NCBI GenBank assembly: GCA_916613615.1
Contig: OU744725.1
Location: 7,112,708-7,176,707 of the forward strand
Direction of reading: 5' to 3'
DNA: 64,000 bases
Source: Steromphala cineraria
Lineage: Eukaryota > Mollusca > Gastropoda > Trochida > Trochidae
Of this stretch, positions 9,680 through 20,163 are shown in pieces. The translations under genes and the position numbers were made by a program. Within the stretch, counting starts at the first letter, position 1. Each line of letters begins with the position of its first letter. The notes beneath the pieces were generated by a model that was not told the DNA's origin, ran no database searches, and saw nothing but the letters and a program-made list of their open reading frames with translations.

Positions 9680-10723
9680 TTACTGGGTCTCCTGGCGGTC
9701 TCGCAGAGCTTCTGCCACCTGTCCGTCGAAGAGCGTCGGCGACGCTCCCCGAGCATTCCTAAGACGGGTGCGCATCTCCGCCGGGAGATTGGTGCGCGAG
9801 AGGAACCCGTCTCGTCTCAGGTTGGTGACTCCCGCCGAGATGCGGGAGGCACTCAGCATAATTTGGGCTAGGTTCCCTGCCACGGAACCGAACCCTCTGT
9901 ACAGTGCCTTCGCACCTTTCTCCATCCCCGCCTCCTTGGAGAAGGCGGCCATGGCCTGGCAGGAGTGGGCGACTGAGTTTGCCATGCCCAGGATACTCCT
10001 AGCCTCCTTGTCCAGGTGGGACAAGTGGCCGTCGGAGATCGAGTGCCCGACTCCTGGAGCTGCCACGCGCCTGATGTCCTCATCCAAGGCGGGAGGAGAA
10101 AGCATTATGGGTGAAGAGGCGACCGGGAGCCCCGCCCTTTGACGATCTGAGATCACCAAAGGCGGGACAAGACGGCCCGGCGCCGCTGATGACACGTGAG
10201 TGTCGAAATCCTTCCCAGCTGCCAGGAGGAGGCGGTGAGGCGGGAACCGCACGCTGCGGGGGTTCACCACCTCCTCCTCCTGACAAAAGGTTTCGAGGCG
10301 GGCCTGCTTGGAGTATGAGCACTCCTCATCCACCTCCTGCAAGGTTACCTGGCACCAGTCAGCGATGGCTGCCATCCTCTCCGCCTGATCCGGCGCCTCC
10401 TCCTCGCGATTGCCGCCAGCCGAGGACAACGGAGGAACACGAGAGGGGGAACCCCCTTCGGTTCTGTCCTCCACCTGGCGCTCTGGCGAGGAAGGCACAG
10501 ACGTGTCGGGCAGCGAGGAGGGGGGTGACACTAAAGTCACACGACGCCCTTTCCTAGCGGGAGGCGCCGAAGGAACGACAGCCTCGCGCCGATCCTGAGG
10601 GTCATTCGAAGCGAATTCCCTCAACATTGATCTGACGGACGCAAGGACATCGTCCTTAAACGCATTGTGGTCGAAGGGAGGAGGCGTGGGCGCCTTGGAA
10701 CGCTTCTTAGCCTTCTTCACCTT
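9680..10723 (-). CDS. DIRS Gag-like protein, C-terminal part
   Basis: About 347 codons in the same frame as the upstream Gag part, directly after an amber codon at 10724-10726. A Lys-rich start is followed by a Pro/Ser-rich linker and a helical C-terminal half containing HLSHLDKEARSILGMANSV and an Arg-rich NLPAEMRTRLRNARG, in keeping with a DIRS Gag that packages RNA. It could be translated alone only from a GTG or an internal ATG; more likely it belongs to a single Gag with 10727-11290. It ends with TAA 76 bp before the RT ORF start. Confidence 0.75.
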   Translation of the reverse strand, partial: KVKKAKKRSKAPTPPPFDHNAFKDDVLASVRSMLREFASNDPQDRREAVVPSAPPARKGRRVTLVSPPSSLPDTSVPSSPERQVEDRTEGGSPSRVPPLSSAGGNREEEAPDQAERMAAIADWCQVTLQEVDEECSYSKQARLETFCQEEEVVNPRSVRFPPHRLLLAAGKDFDTHVSSAAPGRLVPPLVISDRQRAGLPVASSPIMLSPPALDEDIRRVAAPGVGHSISDGHLSHLDKEARSILGMANSVAHSCQAMAAFSKEAGMEKGAKALYRGFGSVAGNLAQIMLSASRISAGVTNLRRDGFLSRTNLPAEMRTRLRNARGASPTLFDGQVAEALRDRQETQ

Positions 10724-11290
10724 CTACCGACGCCCCCCGCGCCGTGGGGAGGCGTCTGTGAATGAGGTGTGCCCATCGGGAGACGAACCCCGCGGGGGGG
10801 AAGCGTCGGGCACACGTTCAAGACCCAGAGGGTCACGTAGAGACTGGTCCGAGCGCACGGACCCCACGTCCGACGCCAGGGAGGACGGGAAGTCAAACTC
10901 GCCGGCGTCCTCGGTGATGATGAGGTCCGAGCGCTCAGGCGACCCTCGCGCGGTGCCTGTGGCGAAAGACGCACCTGGGGTGGGGCGTCTGGCCTTCCTG
11001 GAGCGCTGTTGCGACTCACTCTTCTGGATGGAAGAGCGGTAACGCTTGTGCTGCTCCCAGGTGAGGTCGGCGCACTCGACGCACCGATTATCCTCCGGGC
11101 AGGTATTCCTGCACAGGCGACAGACCACGTGAGGGTCGTAGCTTGCCGACTTCCGTGCTCCGCAGCGCCCGCAGAACCCCGCGTACGGGGATGCGGTGTC
11201 GCAAGGGATTAAGTCCATGCCGCTCAAGCCTGCGACACAGACGAGACAGCAACTAGGCAAGGGGAGGGCGTCTGCCGCGCCTCGATCCAA
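10724..11290 (-). CDS. DIRS Gag-like protein, N-terminal zinc-binding part
   Basis: 188 codons, although Met25 (MDLIPCDTASP) is a likelier start. A seven-cysteine cluster (FCGRCG, VCRLC, NTCPEDNRCVEC; Cys40, 43, 57, 60, 64, 70, 73) suggests a treble-clef or ribbon zinc module, as in several DIRS ORF1 proteins. The remainder is Ser/Arg/Asp-rich and low-complexity. The frame stops at TAG (10724-10726) and continues open immediately after it, so this is the first third of one Gag ORF interrupted by an amber codon. Confidence 0.75.
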   Translation of the reverse strand: MDRGAADALPLPSCCLVCVAGLSGMDLIPCDTASPYAGFCGRCGARKSASYDPHVVCRLCRNTCPEDNRCVECADLTWEQHKRYRSSIQKSESQQRSRKARRPTPGASFATGTARGSPERSDLIITEDAGEFDFPSSLASDVGSVRSDQSLRDPLGLERVPDASPPRGSSPDGHTSFTDASPRRGGRR

Positions 11291-11299
11291 CAGTCACAA

Positions 11300-11880
11300 G
11301 CGACCAGCCAACACTTGAGCGTCTAGCGCTAGACCACTCAGACACGCAAGCGAGCACTCAGCTGTCCTGTGAACCTGTACGACTGGCACGCACCCGGCCC
11401 AACGTGTCAGTTGACTCTCCGCTCAGCCGCTTCCCTCGGCGGGAAACTCCCCTGAGACTAAGAGCGATAGACACAAAGGCGAGGCGGGGGCCCGATCGCA
11501 CAAGCACACGTCCAACCAAACGCTCAAGCAAGCGCACGTCCAACTGGCAAGCGCCCGAAGCACCAAGCGCGACAAGTGCAAGCGACTGTCCAATCCAGGC
11601 GACAGCAAGCGCCGATCCACCAAGCGCGTGAACCTGTCCAACTCTAGCGCTAGAGGAGCGCGAGTCACCCGCGACGAGACACCAAGCGAAGGCGCCTATC
11701 CAATCCTAGCGCTAGCAAGCGCAAGAGACACCAAGCGCAAGCGCCTGTCCAATCTCTGCGCCAGCAAGCGCACGAGACACTAAGCGCGTGGGTAGCGCAA
11801 GCGTCAGTCCCACCCCACCGGCAACAAGCGCCTCGCCCCAGGCGAAGCGTGCGCGACAAGGAGATAGAGAGAGCGACGGC
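11300..11880. repeat. GC-rich AAGCGC-type imperfect repeats in the DIRS leader
   Basis: More than a dozen occurrences of CAAGCGC/AGCGCTAG-like phrases are interleaved with GAGACACC and CCTGTCCAA phrases, giving diffuse units of about 50-70 bp. They sit between the 5' terminal repeat and Gag, where the leader and promoter of the element should be. There is no credible protein in any frame. Confidence 0.7.
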
Positions 11881-12146
11881 CCGTCGCTCGCCTAGCACGT
11901 GCAGCACGAGCGAATCGACAGCACGTGCTACAGCCTGCCACTAAGTTGACACCACGCTGTGTCAACTAAAAACTCTCAATACACAATATTCCACCACGGG
12001 GGCTGAATACCCTGCAAAGAGACAGATAGACAGACCAAAAGGGAAAAGGAACAAGAATAAAGTAAGTCAACAAACAACAAAACACGTTAAATAGCTCAAT
12101 ACAATCGGGAGAGATACAGAAACACGTCTGCACAATACCGACTCTG

Positions 12147-12301
12147 TAATGTGAATGAATCTAATTGGATGACAGGTCACGCCACCTAGTGGGCTAGTGA
12201 CGGGCGGATAACTCTGATTGTTCTGGGTAATGATGTTTCATTACATCAGTGGGAATGAGTCGATTACATGTTATATGGCTAACAGGCTAAGGTCACTTGT
12301 C
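12147..12301. repeat. DIRS inverted terminal repeat (element 5' side)
   Basis: Exact reverse complement of 6181-6335. The extension to about 12323 carries the 5'-specific terminus complementary to the right half of the internal complementary region. Confidence 0.93.
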
Positions 12302-12323
12302 GGAGGTTAGTAACTAAATAATA

Positions 12324-12820
12324 CACTGTTAAAGCTTAACTCGTATTAGCGTTTGAAAGGTTGATCAATGAAAATAACATGTCTAAGACATAAGTCAATG
12401 ATCAGAAATAATTTGAACGAGGCTAGCGGTGAACTTTGACATTGTCCGTACTACTTTATTCATTCATAAGATAACGTGATTTCATTCACAAATTGCGAAT
12501 GATGAGTCTGAATCATTTTCAAACTTTCAGTTTATCTGACCTCCCGCACTGATGTTAGGAATAAATTGGAGGACAAAAGAAATACAATAAGAAATGTAAC
12601 TGATATCTCACGATGCGTCTATCAATAAAAAAAAAAGGTTTTAAATTCAGCACTAAATCCTGACACAGAAAGATATTGTTTGTTATCTATAGAATATAAA
12701 GACAACTGAATATTCTTAAGACAACATCTAACATGACATGACATGCCGTTGATCAAGGATAATAACACCGACCTGTTCTCGCATAAGTCCTTATTACTTA
12801 ACTTTTCACCATATACTGTG
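12324..12820. other. Intergenic, nothing recognised
   Basis: AT-rich sequence with short homopolymers and no open frame of note. Confidence 0.5.
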
Positions 12821-13618
12821 AATTAATGTCAATCTAAATAAATTTAGATCAACAGATTTTTTATTTTCTCATACTGTTGATCTAACATTGACCAGTGTGA
12901 GAGGTCGTCCCGGTGACCTTTCGTATGCAAATATGGAATTCGCGATTTGATCAATCAAATTAGACGTTACAAACAGTTCATAGTCGCTATTTCAAAGAAT
13001 GAACGGAAGAAATATATGATGGCTAATGGCCTGTTCTCAATAACAGTGTGCATTGTGAAAAATAAATCTTGTTTTCGATACTGATAAGAAAAATATCAAT
13101 AGGTTGATTTTATTTTGGTTGTATGAAATATTTTTAGTTTTATGATTGACAAAAATCACTATTTTAAACATTATTTGGATGACAATCAAATAAATTAGTA
13201 TAAACGAGTTTGATAAAAAATGAGTTACCTCCCCTTGCATATGGATTTTCGCAGATATTGGCATTTATCAAGCTCTAACTTTGTGATTATTATTCGCCAC
13301 GTTAGTATCTGTGCGACGTGCAATTATAATTTGTCATCGACAACTAGCAAATACGCTAAATCATTTCAAAATGAAAAAATCTAATCTATTAATACATCCA
13401 AGCAATCCGCTCCGAATGACAAAGCTCCGAACATCATCCATTTCAAAAGATGCGCTGCTGAGTTTTTTAACTTCCAGCGAGCTATGGCAAGTTTTCTGAT
13501 TGGCCGAGAGGCTGATGTCAGAGGTCACCGGGACGACCTGCCTTACGGGCCAATGTTAGGTCAACAGTATGACCAAATATAAAACCTGTTGATCTAAATT
13601 TATTTAGATTAATTAATG
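12821..13618. mobile_element. Non-autonomous element with about 100-bp terminal inverted repeats
   Basis: 12821-12920 is the imperfect reverse complement of 13520-13618, sharing phrases such as CTAAATAAATTTAGATCAAC and GGTCGTCCCGGTGACCT. The 600-bp interior has no recognisable protein. A third related end lies at 39462-39519. This fits a DNA-transposon derivative; target duplications are not clear. Confidence 0.75.
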
Positions 13619-14244
13619 TAAGATAAAATTGAGAAATGTGAATATTAAACGTCGTGATATTAGAATCTTTGAAGCTGTGACGTGATTGGATATTCATCCG
13701 CCGTTCGTCTCTTTTAGGCACATTAAAAAGTTGTTTAAACAAATTCGTGTGAAATGGACGTTGGTAATAAATACTATACATAACTCGTTCCCGTTTGATA
13801 TAGAGTGTGTGTCCCTCGTGAAATAATTTTGTTTGTCACTTGCCAAGGCTCGTGACAAAGCAAAATTAGTTCACTTGGGACATAAACTTGATGTGAAAGG
13901 CGAAGCTCGTTGATGTCCTATAATTTCAAATATTTTTGTCCTCACGTTATGACATCAATTACTATGATGTCATAAACACGACGACCAAATGCTATGAAGT
14001 CATAAAGAAGATGGCGTCTCAATGCTATGACATCATTGAATGAGGAGTTTTAGTTTTAGTTCTGTGGAGATAAATGGAGTACATTTGTTATCAATCTCAT
14101 CCTTATCTCGTCTATTATCAAATATATCAAAGACGATAGAAGAAAAACAGAAAGCGTCAAAATAGACAAAGATTCACAGATTTAAGGACGACGTTAAGTA
14201 TTCCTTACTTGAGTTGATGTACCGTTGGTTGTAAACATTGAACT
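13619..14244. other. Intergenic, nothing recognised
   Basis: Contains repeated TATGACATCA/TATGATGTCATAA phrases at about 13950-14030 but no gene. Confidence 0.45.
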
Positions 14245-14610
14245 TTAAAGGGGCAGTAGCACGTTTTAAGGGGGGAATATAAGGTGATGTCAGGAAAATG
14301 AAAATGAAATGTTCTAATTGAAAGACAATGTATTTAAATTAAATGGAGCAGTAATAAATTAAACATATAACGTAAAGTTTAGCCATGCGATTGCTTTTTC
14401 TTACACAAAATGAATTAAAGGTGTTCACACAAAAATGGCCGTCAATGGATTTTATGTGAATCTCCATACTTTGTCCCCTGATTATGGCTGAATGGCTTGT
14501 GTAATGAGATTTATGACCCTATCAAAATAATACATTTAGCATTAACTTACAAATATCAGTGAAAATTTTAAAATATAAAATTATCAAAAAACGTGATACT
14601 GCCCCTTTAA
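14245..14610 (+). mobile_element. MITE copy 1 (ends TTAAAGGGGCAGTAGCACG)
   Basis: About 366 bp with terminal inverted repeats (TTAAAGGGGCAGTAGCACGT against the complement of ACGTGATACTGCCCCTTTAA). Homologous full-length copies lie at 54685-55035 (inverted) and 59070-59410. The interior carries shared phrases such as ATATAAGGTGATGTCAGGAA and TGTTCACAC. No coding capacity. Confidence 0.85.
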
Positions 14611-14679
14611 AGGGAAGGAGCGATATGGCTAAGATGGTATTCGTAATAAATGAAAACCAACGGTTGATGTGCACTCTGG

Positions 14680-14685
14680 TTTAAT
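14680..14685 (-). terminator. Candidate polyadenylation signal (ATTAAA)
   Basis: Minus-strand ATTAAA about 25 bp after the stop codon of the small secreted-protein gene. The spacing is short but plausible. Confidence 0.4.
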
Positions 14686-14710
14686 TCATGACATGAGCTT
14701 TAATAGCTCT

Positions 14711-17700
14711 TCACCAACTGTCGAAAGTGAGGGAGGCAGTACAGAGACCAGCCCCCCGCCTGCTGTAGTGCCCGTTGACGACCTGGTTGAGGCCGAGGTA
14801 GAGGTCCTTGTTTGGTCTGCCTTCACAGTCGTACTGCCCGTTGAAGGCGTAGTAGAGGTTCGTGTCGTACAGGTAGTCAAACTCCCCCTCCAGGTTGTTC
14901 CAGGCGATGAACCCATCAGCCACGATTGCCGAAAAGTTGCTATTTACCACTCCATTTCTTGCATAGACTTGTCCAGTATCCATGTCGTTTTTGTAGACGC
15001 TAAAGCCATTCCCTGAAATCTGAGCCTCGCAGTCTCTGGATTGTGTAGCGCCGTCTCCACCTGTTGGTAACATCGAAACCACTGTGCACTGATATGCAAG
15101 TAAACCTGTATCTTTATGAACACTCTCAACTGGCATATGCGCAAGTCAAGCAATTCAATTGTGACTACCATTAGTGGCCATTATAGGTAATGAGATATTT
15201 TAGTTGATTTCACGTGTTGTCATGGCGACAGAAACAGATAGAGTCAAGAGAACCGACCCTTTGCTAATGTTTATCAATTTTGTTGTTTTCATGTATGTTA
15301 CGTTAAAAACATATTTTTCATATATAGAAAATACAAAACGATGTTTATGACACGAGTGAATAAGTTTGTATTATATGAGCGACAGCGAGTTAAATACCAA
15401 TACCATTCACGAGTTTAAAAAAAATGTTATGAAACGGAATCGAGTTTAGTATTTTATTCATTACTGGCTTCGTTACATCGTCAAACATATATAGAAATAT
15501 ATAGACCATCACGGCCGGTCCGCTTATATTGTGATGTCGTTCTTAACAATAATGACGTCATGATGGCGTCACGTCATTCGGTCAGCGCGCGATGTCATAA
15601 CATGGTTGATTTATCAAACAGTGATATCATGAACGGGAGAGTAATAAAACAATTTTATTTGCATTTCTTTTGGTGTTCAGTGTATGTTTAACCATTGCAT
15701 TTGTCATTAGGAAAGGTTCAGTTTGATTTATCATTTAGTGAAACTTATAGGGCTACACGTATCTAATTTCTTATTCAGTGGACCTTACAAACTCATGTAC
15801 TCGTGATTCTTACCCCAACCATTGTTGGATCCGGAGTCCCCGATGTTCACCAGCATGCCGGTCTTGTTTCCAAAGGTGAAGTCGAACTTGATCTTGGTGT
15901 GACCTGTCATGTCGATCTTCAGGGTACCGAACTTACCACAGCTGCCAGATCCGCTCAGTGACTTATACCACGTGACCCCAGTAGGAAGTGTTGTACTTCC
16001 GGATCCGGAAGTCAAATCCAACGTGAATGTTATTGCTGTCAAGATAAAGCAATGGAAACTAAACTGACAGGCAAAATATAGTGACCATCTCTTTTTTAAT
16101 CACTCTAATTAAAGAACAAAAGATGGGAGCGGTTTGAGGGAAGATGCTTTGGATAGTTTGTTCATTAAAAAAATAACTTTAAGGCTTAACTAGCCAGTTT
16201 AGCACACAAGAAGTTCAGAGCATGTAGGGGTACAAAACAACCAAAAGATCTCAATTTTAAATCCTTCCATTACCTTATGTCTTTCAATTTGCAGAATGTT
16301 TCACATAAGTATAAGTGCAAAGATGGCGTCGATTCGTGTGTCAACGCATCATACATGATCAATGCACTGTCTGGTCGACAATTAAAAACGTCTTGTGACG
16401 TCACCACACAGGTGTTTCTGTGGTCTTGCAGAACCTGCATCGACGCTTTTTTATTGTCCGGAGGGTGTGGTTTGTCTTTAACACGCTATTGTGGACCGTC
16501 TGACAGTTGTCCAATAAGCGACAAAACTTGAGAAAATAGAATTCATTGTAAAGCGGTAACGTTGCACGCCAAACCGACGTTGTCTCGACCGTAATGACAT
16601 CAGACATACATCAAAGTTTAGCGAGTAGTAACTATCTATTGAGCAGTCGAAAACCTCTACCAGTTCAAAATCCTTAGTAGTGCATGTGTACATAGTGACA
16701 TGCCGGTCTATGGTGGTCGCCGTCAATTACGTCACTTACATACAGCGTTGGCGGCGGTTTAACGCAACGCGAGCCTTCGTGTGCCAAAAAGATCATTGTA
16801 TTTGGTGTTCTGGGATCGTTAAATGTCTTCCCAACTCAGCTGTAATATGAAATCACATTGACATTAGAAATGCAGGAACAAGGGAGATTCTTGTAGCGTT
16901 GGTATCCGTTGCCAAGATTGTGTCACCTTTCAGAGGTTATTCATGTTTTTTGGTGTGACTTTTGAAGGTTTTAGGGTCTTTTTTTCACAAAGAGGATTAA
17001 TAAGGTGCAGCAATTTTATATCTGTGTCACGTGACTTTACACCAGTACAAAGGTAACGTGTTTATCAAATTTTTCAAATTTTCTCCAAAATGTGTAAATA
17101 TGGTTTTAGTTCAATTTAAAAAACAACAATGTGTACAGAACTATACGATGTTTACTGTCAACATTCTTATTATTAATTGTTCATAATTACATTTGAAAGG
17201 CGTTTACTTTCTTTTGCCTGTCAGTTTATAAATGATTTTCGATGTTTTACTGAAATGGTTAAAGTGATGTTCAACGTGTACATATTGTTTTAGATGTATG
17301 CACAATTGTCATGGAATTAAGTATTGCAACAACTGATTTTAGAATAACATTTTTATAGAATATTTATATTCGATGGATAATGATCTAGTTTCTATCAAAG
17401 TGTTTGTTTTTGTAACCGTTTACGGAACATAGAATAATCCATAGCAAACCCGCTAAAACATCACATCGTGACAGTACTAGTGGATTATCGTTTCGTTGCT
17501 AATTGGCTTTACTGCATGGGTATACTGGCATCTTATGAACTCAGAAATGATCAGAAACGCAAAAACAAAAATATGTAATTGGAATGTGAGCCTCGCTTTA
17601 GATTATAAAAAGAAAGAAAAGCATGGTCGAATCTTAGTTTAGTTAAATTTAGAATCCATAATTTAAAAATAGACTCATTATTTTTGGAATTAAATATTTT

Positions 17701-18283
17701 TAAAAACTGTAAATGCAACTATCACAATTTTCGATTCATGACTCATGTCCTTTCAAAAGTTTATTTACAAATTAACAGGTTTTAGATTTGTCGTTCTTGA
17801 AGCATTTGAGTAGTAAGAAATTAACGACATCATAATAATCAATGAATTATTTTTGAATGAATATAAACGATAAATTAAATTGTTGAATTTATCAGTATAA
17901 ATGTGCATATCATAGCAAAATTAAATGGCATGACGACATACTTGTAATTAGCAGCTCTTTAAAGTGTCAAAACATTCCTAAAATATTTAGTAAAATCTAC
18001 AACAAATTAAATGTATCTTTTGTTCAAAAGTTTGCAACTGTTGTATTGTGCTTAAAATGCATAACTAAGCAAAGTGACTTACGGAATTAATATGAAAATA
18101 CTAAATTGACGATTAAACAGTTTGAAGAAATTATTTCTTGAAATAAGGTCAATATACCATAGATAAAAATTTTCCTATTTTGATACGCCTTAGAAGTATT
18201 TTAAGAAAATGTCGGCCATAAGTGATACTATATTTACCTGAGGTGATGCTCGCAAAGAAGATCATAAACGTAAAGACCTTCAT
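14711..18283 (-). CDS. Three-exon gene for a small secreted protein, family unknown
   Basis: Exon 1 is 18283-18238: MKVFTFMIFFASITS, a signal peptide, with donor GTAAAT. Exon 2 starts at 16035 (ACAG acceptor) and ends near 15793: AITFTLDLTSGSGSTTLPTG through MTGHTKIKFDFTFGNKTGMLVNIGDSGSNNGW. Exon 3 runs from about 15129 to the stop at 14711 and holds four cysteines (YQC, RDC, YDC, GLC). Phases 1/1 give 708 nt, about 235 residues. Exon 1 and the exon 2 start are secure; the donor of exon 2 and the acceptor of exon 3 have alternatives. It should be secreted, with a Gly/Ser-rich beta-type N-terminal half. I do not recognise a family; an extracellular matrix or mucosal protein is conceivable. Confidence 0.72.
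16061..18230. other. Intron 1 of the small secreted-protein gene
   Basis: About 2.2 kb of AT-rich DNA. A GC-richer block at about 16280-16760 has short open frames on both strands but no recognisable domain. Nothing else is seen. Confidence 0.5.
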
Positions 18284-18347
18284 CGTTGTAACTTGCTGCA
18301 CCCAAGATATCTAAATGCTTTATTATTTACACAATCTTTACTCTCTT

Positions 18348-18353
18348 CATATA
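18348..18353 (-). promoter_or_regulatory. TATA-like element of the small secreted-protein gene
   Basis: Minus-strand TATATGAAGAG lies 65 bp upstream of the exon 1 ATG, a spacing that leaves a 5' UTR of roughly 35-40 nt. Sequence evidence only. Confidence 0.4.
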
Positions 18354-18995
18354 CGCTTTGGTCACAACCAGGATATTTATTCGACCAATCAGAACCAAGA
18401 ACGTGTACTGCAGAGAGAAATGCGTGGTTGCGTCAACGTCAATGTTGTTGACAGGGATGTTTTAAGCATTCAGAACTTTAACTTTAAGAATATAAGATAA
18501 ACGGACACTTACCAGCCCAAGACCGACAATTATAATTTGGCTACCACCAAATGGAGAATGCATTAGGAGAAGTTTATATTGCCACGAATCTACGAAACCA
18601 TGACTCGGAATACATTCTTACTGCTAATCCATGGATGACTGTTAATATATAATTCAAGAAATTGCCACATCACATCACCCGAGTAGACGTTATTTCCGTA
18701 ACCCGAGGCTATCGGGTTGTTATTTGGCTTACACTCCCGTGGAACACTTCCACTATGTTTCCGACTAAATTTGTTTGAGGACAATTAGTTTATAAACGTT
18801 TTAGTGATGATAAGTATATTTTGCGGGTTTAATATGTCTTGATAAGAAAACACATTTGGGCTACTGACAGTACCCCCTACTAAGGGTTTAAAAACTAAAA
18901 CCTTGATTCCTTACATTGAAACTATTATTAAAATATTGATATATATTTATAGGGGAAAATAAAAAACAGACATGACACTACAAACTGTACATGAT

Positions 18996-19068
18996 CCTTG
19001 GTAGATCAGCTGGTAAAGGAGCTGCGCTTATATCATACAGGTCCCAATTTCGAATCCCACTTTCGTTA
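18996..19068 (+). repeat. tRNA-derived SINE head or decayed tRNA
   Basis: An A-box-like GGTAGATCAGCTGG and a B-box-like TTTCGAATCCC are spaced as in a tRNA. The acceptor stem is not convincingly paired, so a functional tRNA is unlikely; animal SINEs often start this way. Confidence 0.4.
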
Positions 19069-20071
19069 AAATTCTTTACTTTCTTGTTTGACCAAAAATC
19101 CTAATTTTACAAGTGCAACAGTTTGCGTTTCTTTACAACCAAGGCGGTTATGCGAAAACCAACCTACGCAGATGGAGCTCACGGCATATAACATTCAATT
19201 ATATTAAGGCAATAACTTTCTAACGGTGTTAAGGGTTAAAACCAGTTAAAAAAGAAGGGATATGACCGCCCAAGGGATGTAAAAGCCATTACCCAGCATT
19301 TCATCGTGCTACCCGCGTTCTTCAGGTGTGTTCAGCGCTAAACCCATCAAATGAAAGCACAGGTTCCTTACTGACACAGAAACACTATCTTCTATCAGTT
19401 TTAATCACCCCATTCAGATGTGCTATTCAAAACCTTACATATTAAAGACTGGTACAGTCAATAAGCAGTGGGTTCCTGAAAATAGAAAAAGTATGCATCA
19501 TTATTTTACTTCATATGCAGTATAAATGCTCTTGAAATACCAACATCCACAAAATATTTGTCAAAAAAGAAAATTTATACGAAATAAACATATATGGAAC
19601 AAGGTTTACAATGTGCTACGTTGAAATATGATATCTCTTGAAGCAAACTAGAACCACAAGTACCTTCATTTATTATTGTCATTAATATCAGTAATTTTTT
19701 GTAATTTTTAAATTGCTGATGTAACTTTAATCACTATGATGAAAATCTTACATGTTAAGCATTTGTCAAAATACTTCATATGTAAGTTATAATTGAAGCG
19801 ATTTGATTCAAAATATGTAAGAAGAAAACTGTAATATGTATATATCAAACAATACCCAGTGTACTATCAGTCCGATATTGCCTATAAACCTGAGAAGCAA
19901 ATCATGACAATCACGTATCATGCCCTTCGAGCAAATCAAAATATTGCTGCAGTTTTATGCATCACGGTAAATCGGCGCTATACCTCGACCTTACAAGCTA
20001 GATACAGCTGAAGGTTTGATACGATCCTTTAAACACATTTCCAATATGTGTGTAGACAGATCCAGGTAAAA

Positions 20072-20163
20072 GATCCAAGGCTGATGGGAAACGCGGCTAG
20101 AATCCTCCCTATACACTTCTCAATTCCTGGACAGATCCAAGGCGGATGGGAAACGCGGTTAGA
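20072..20163 (+). repeat. Direct repeat pair, 30 bp each
   Basis: 20072-20101 and 20134-20163 match except for two positions (GATCCAAGGC.GATGGGAAA...), 62 bp apart. Confidence 0.7.

Larger units (their letters stand above)
6136..12323 (-). mobile_element. Structurally complete DIRS-type tyrosine-recombinase retrotransposon
   Basis: Inverted terminal repeats at 6181-6335 and 12147-12301 match over all 155 bp that I aligned. Unique terminal extensions run to about 6136 and 12323. An internal complementary region at 6394-6485 joins the complements of both termini, the hallmark of DIRS replication through a circular intermediate. Coding order on the minus strand is Gag, then RT, RNase H and tyrosine recombinase. 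The body is GC-rich against an AT-rich genome. No target-site duplication is evident, as expected for recombinase-mediated insertion. Two lesions (amber codon in Gag, frame break at a G7 run) may silence it. Confidence 0.93.

Noticed and set aside
9465..11042. Plus-strand open frames opposite Gag (up to 225 codons)
   Set aside because: Pro/Arg-rich antisense shadows in GC-rich DNA; no domains, and the opposite strand has coherent Gag features.
14669..15016. Plus-strand frame of 115 codons
   Set aside because: Antisense to exon 3 of the small secreted-protein gene; Val/Glu-rich shadow.
16277..16607. Cysteine-containing frames in intron 1 of the secreted-protein gene
   Set aside because: Open on both strands, without splice support or a recognisable pattern; possible old repeat.
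18996..19068. Functional tRNA gene
   Set aside because: A- and B-box-like phrases are present, but the cloverleaf arms do not pair well; kept only as a SINE-like fragment.
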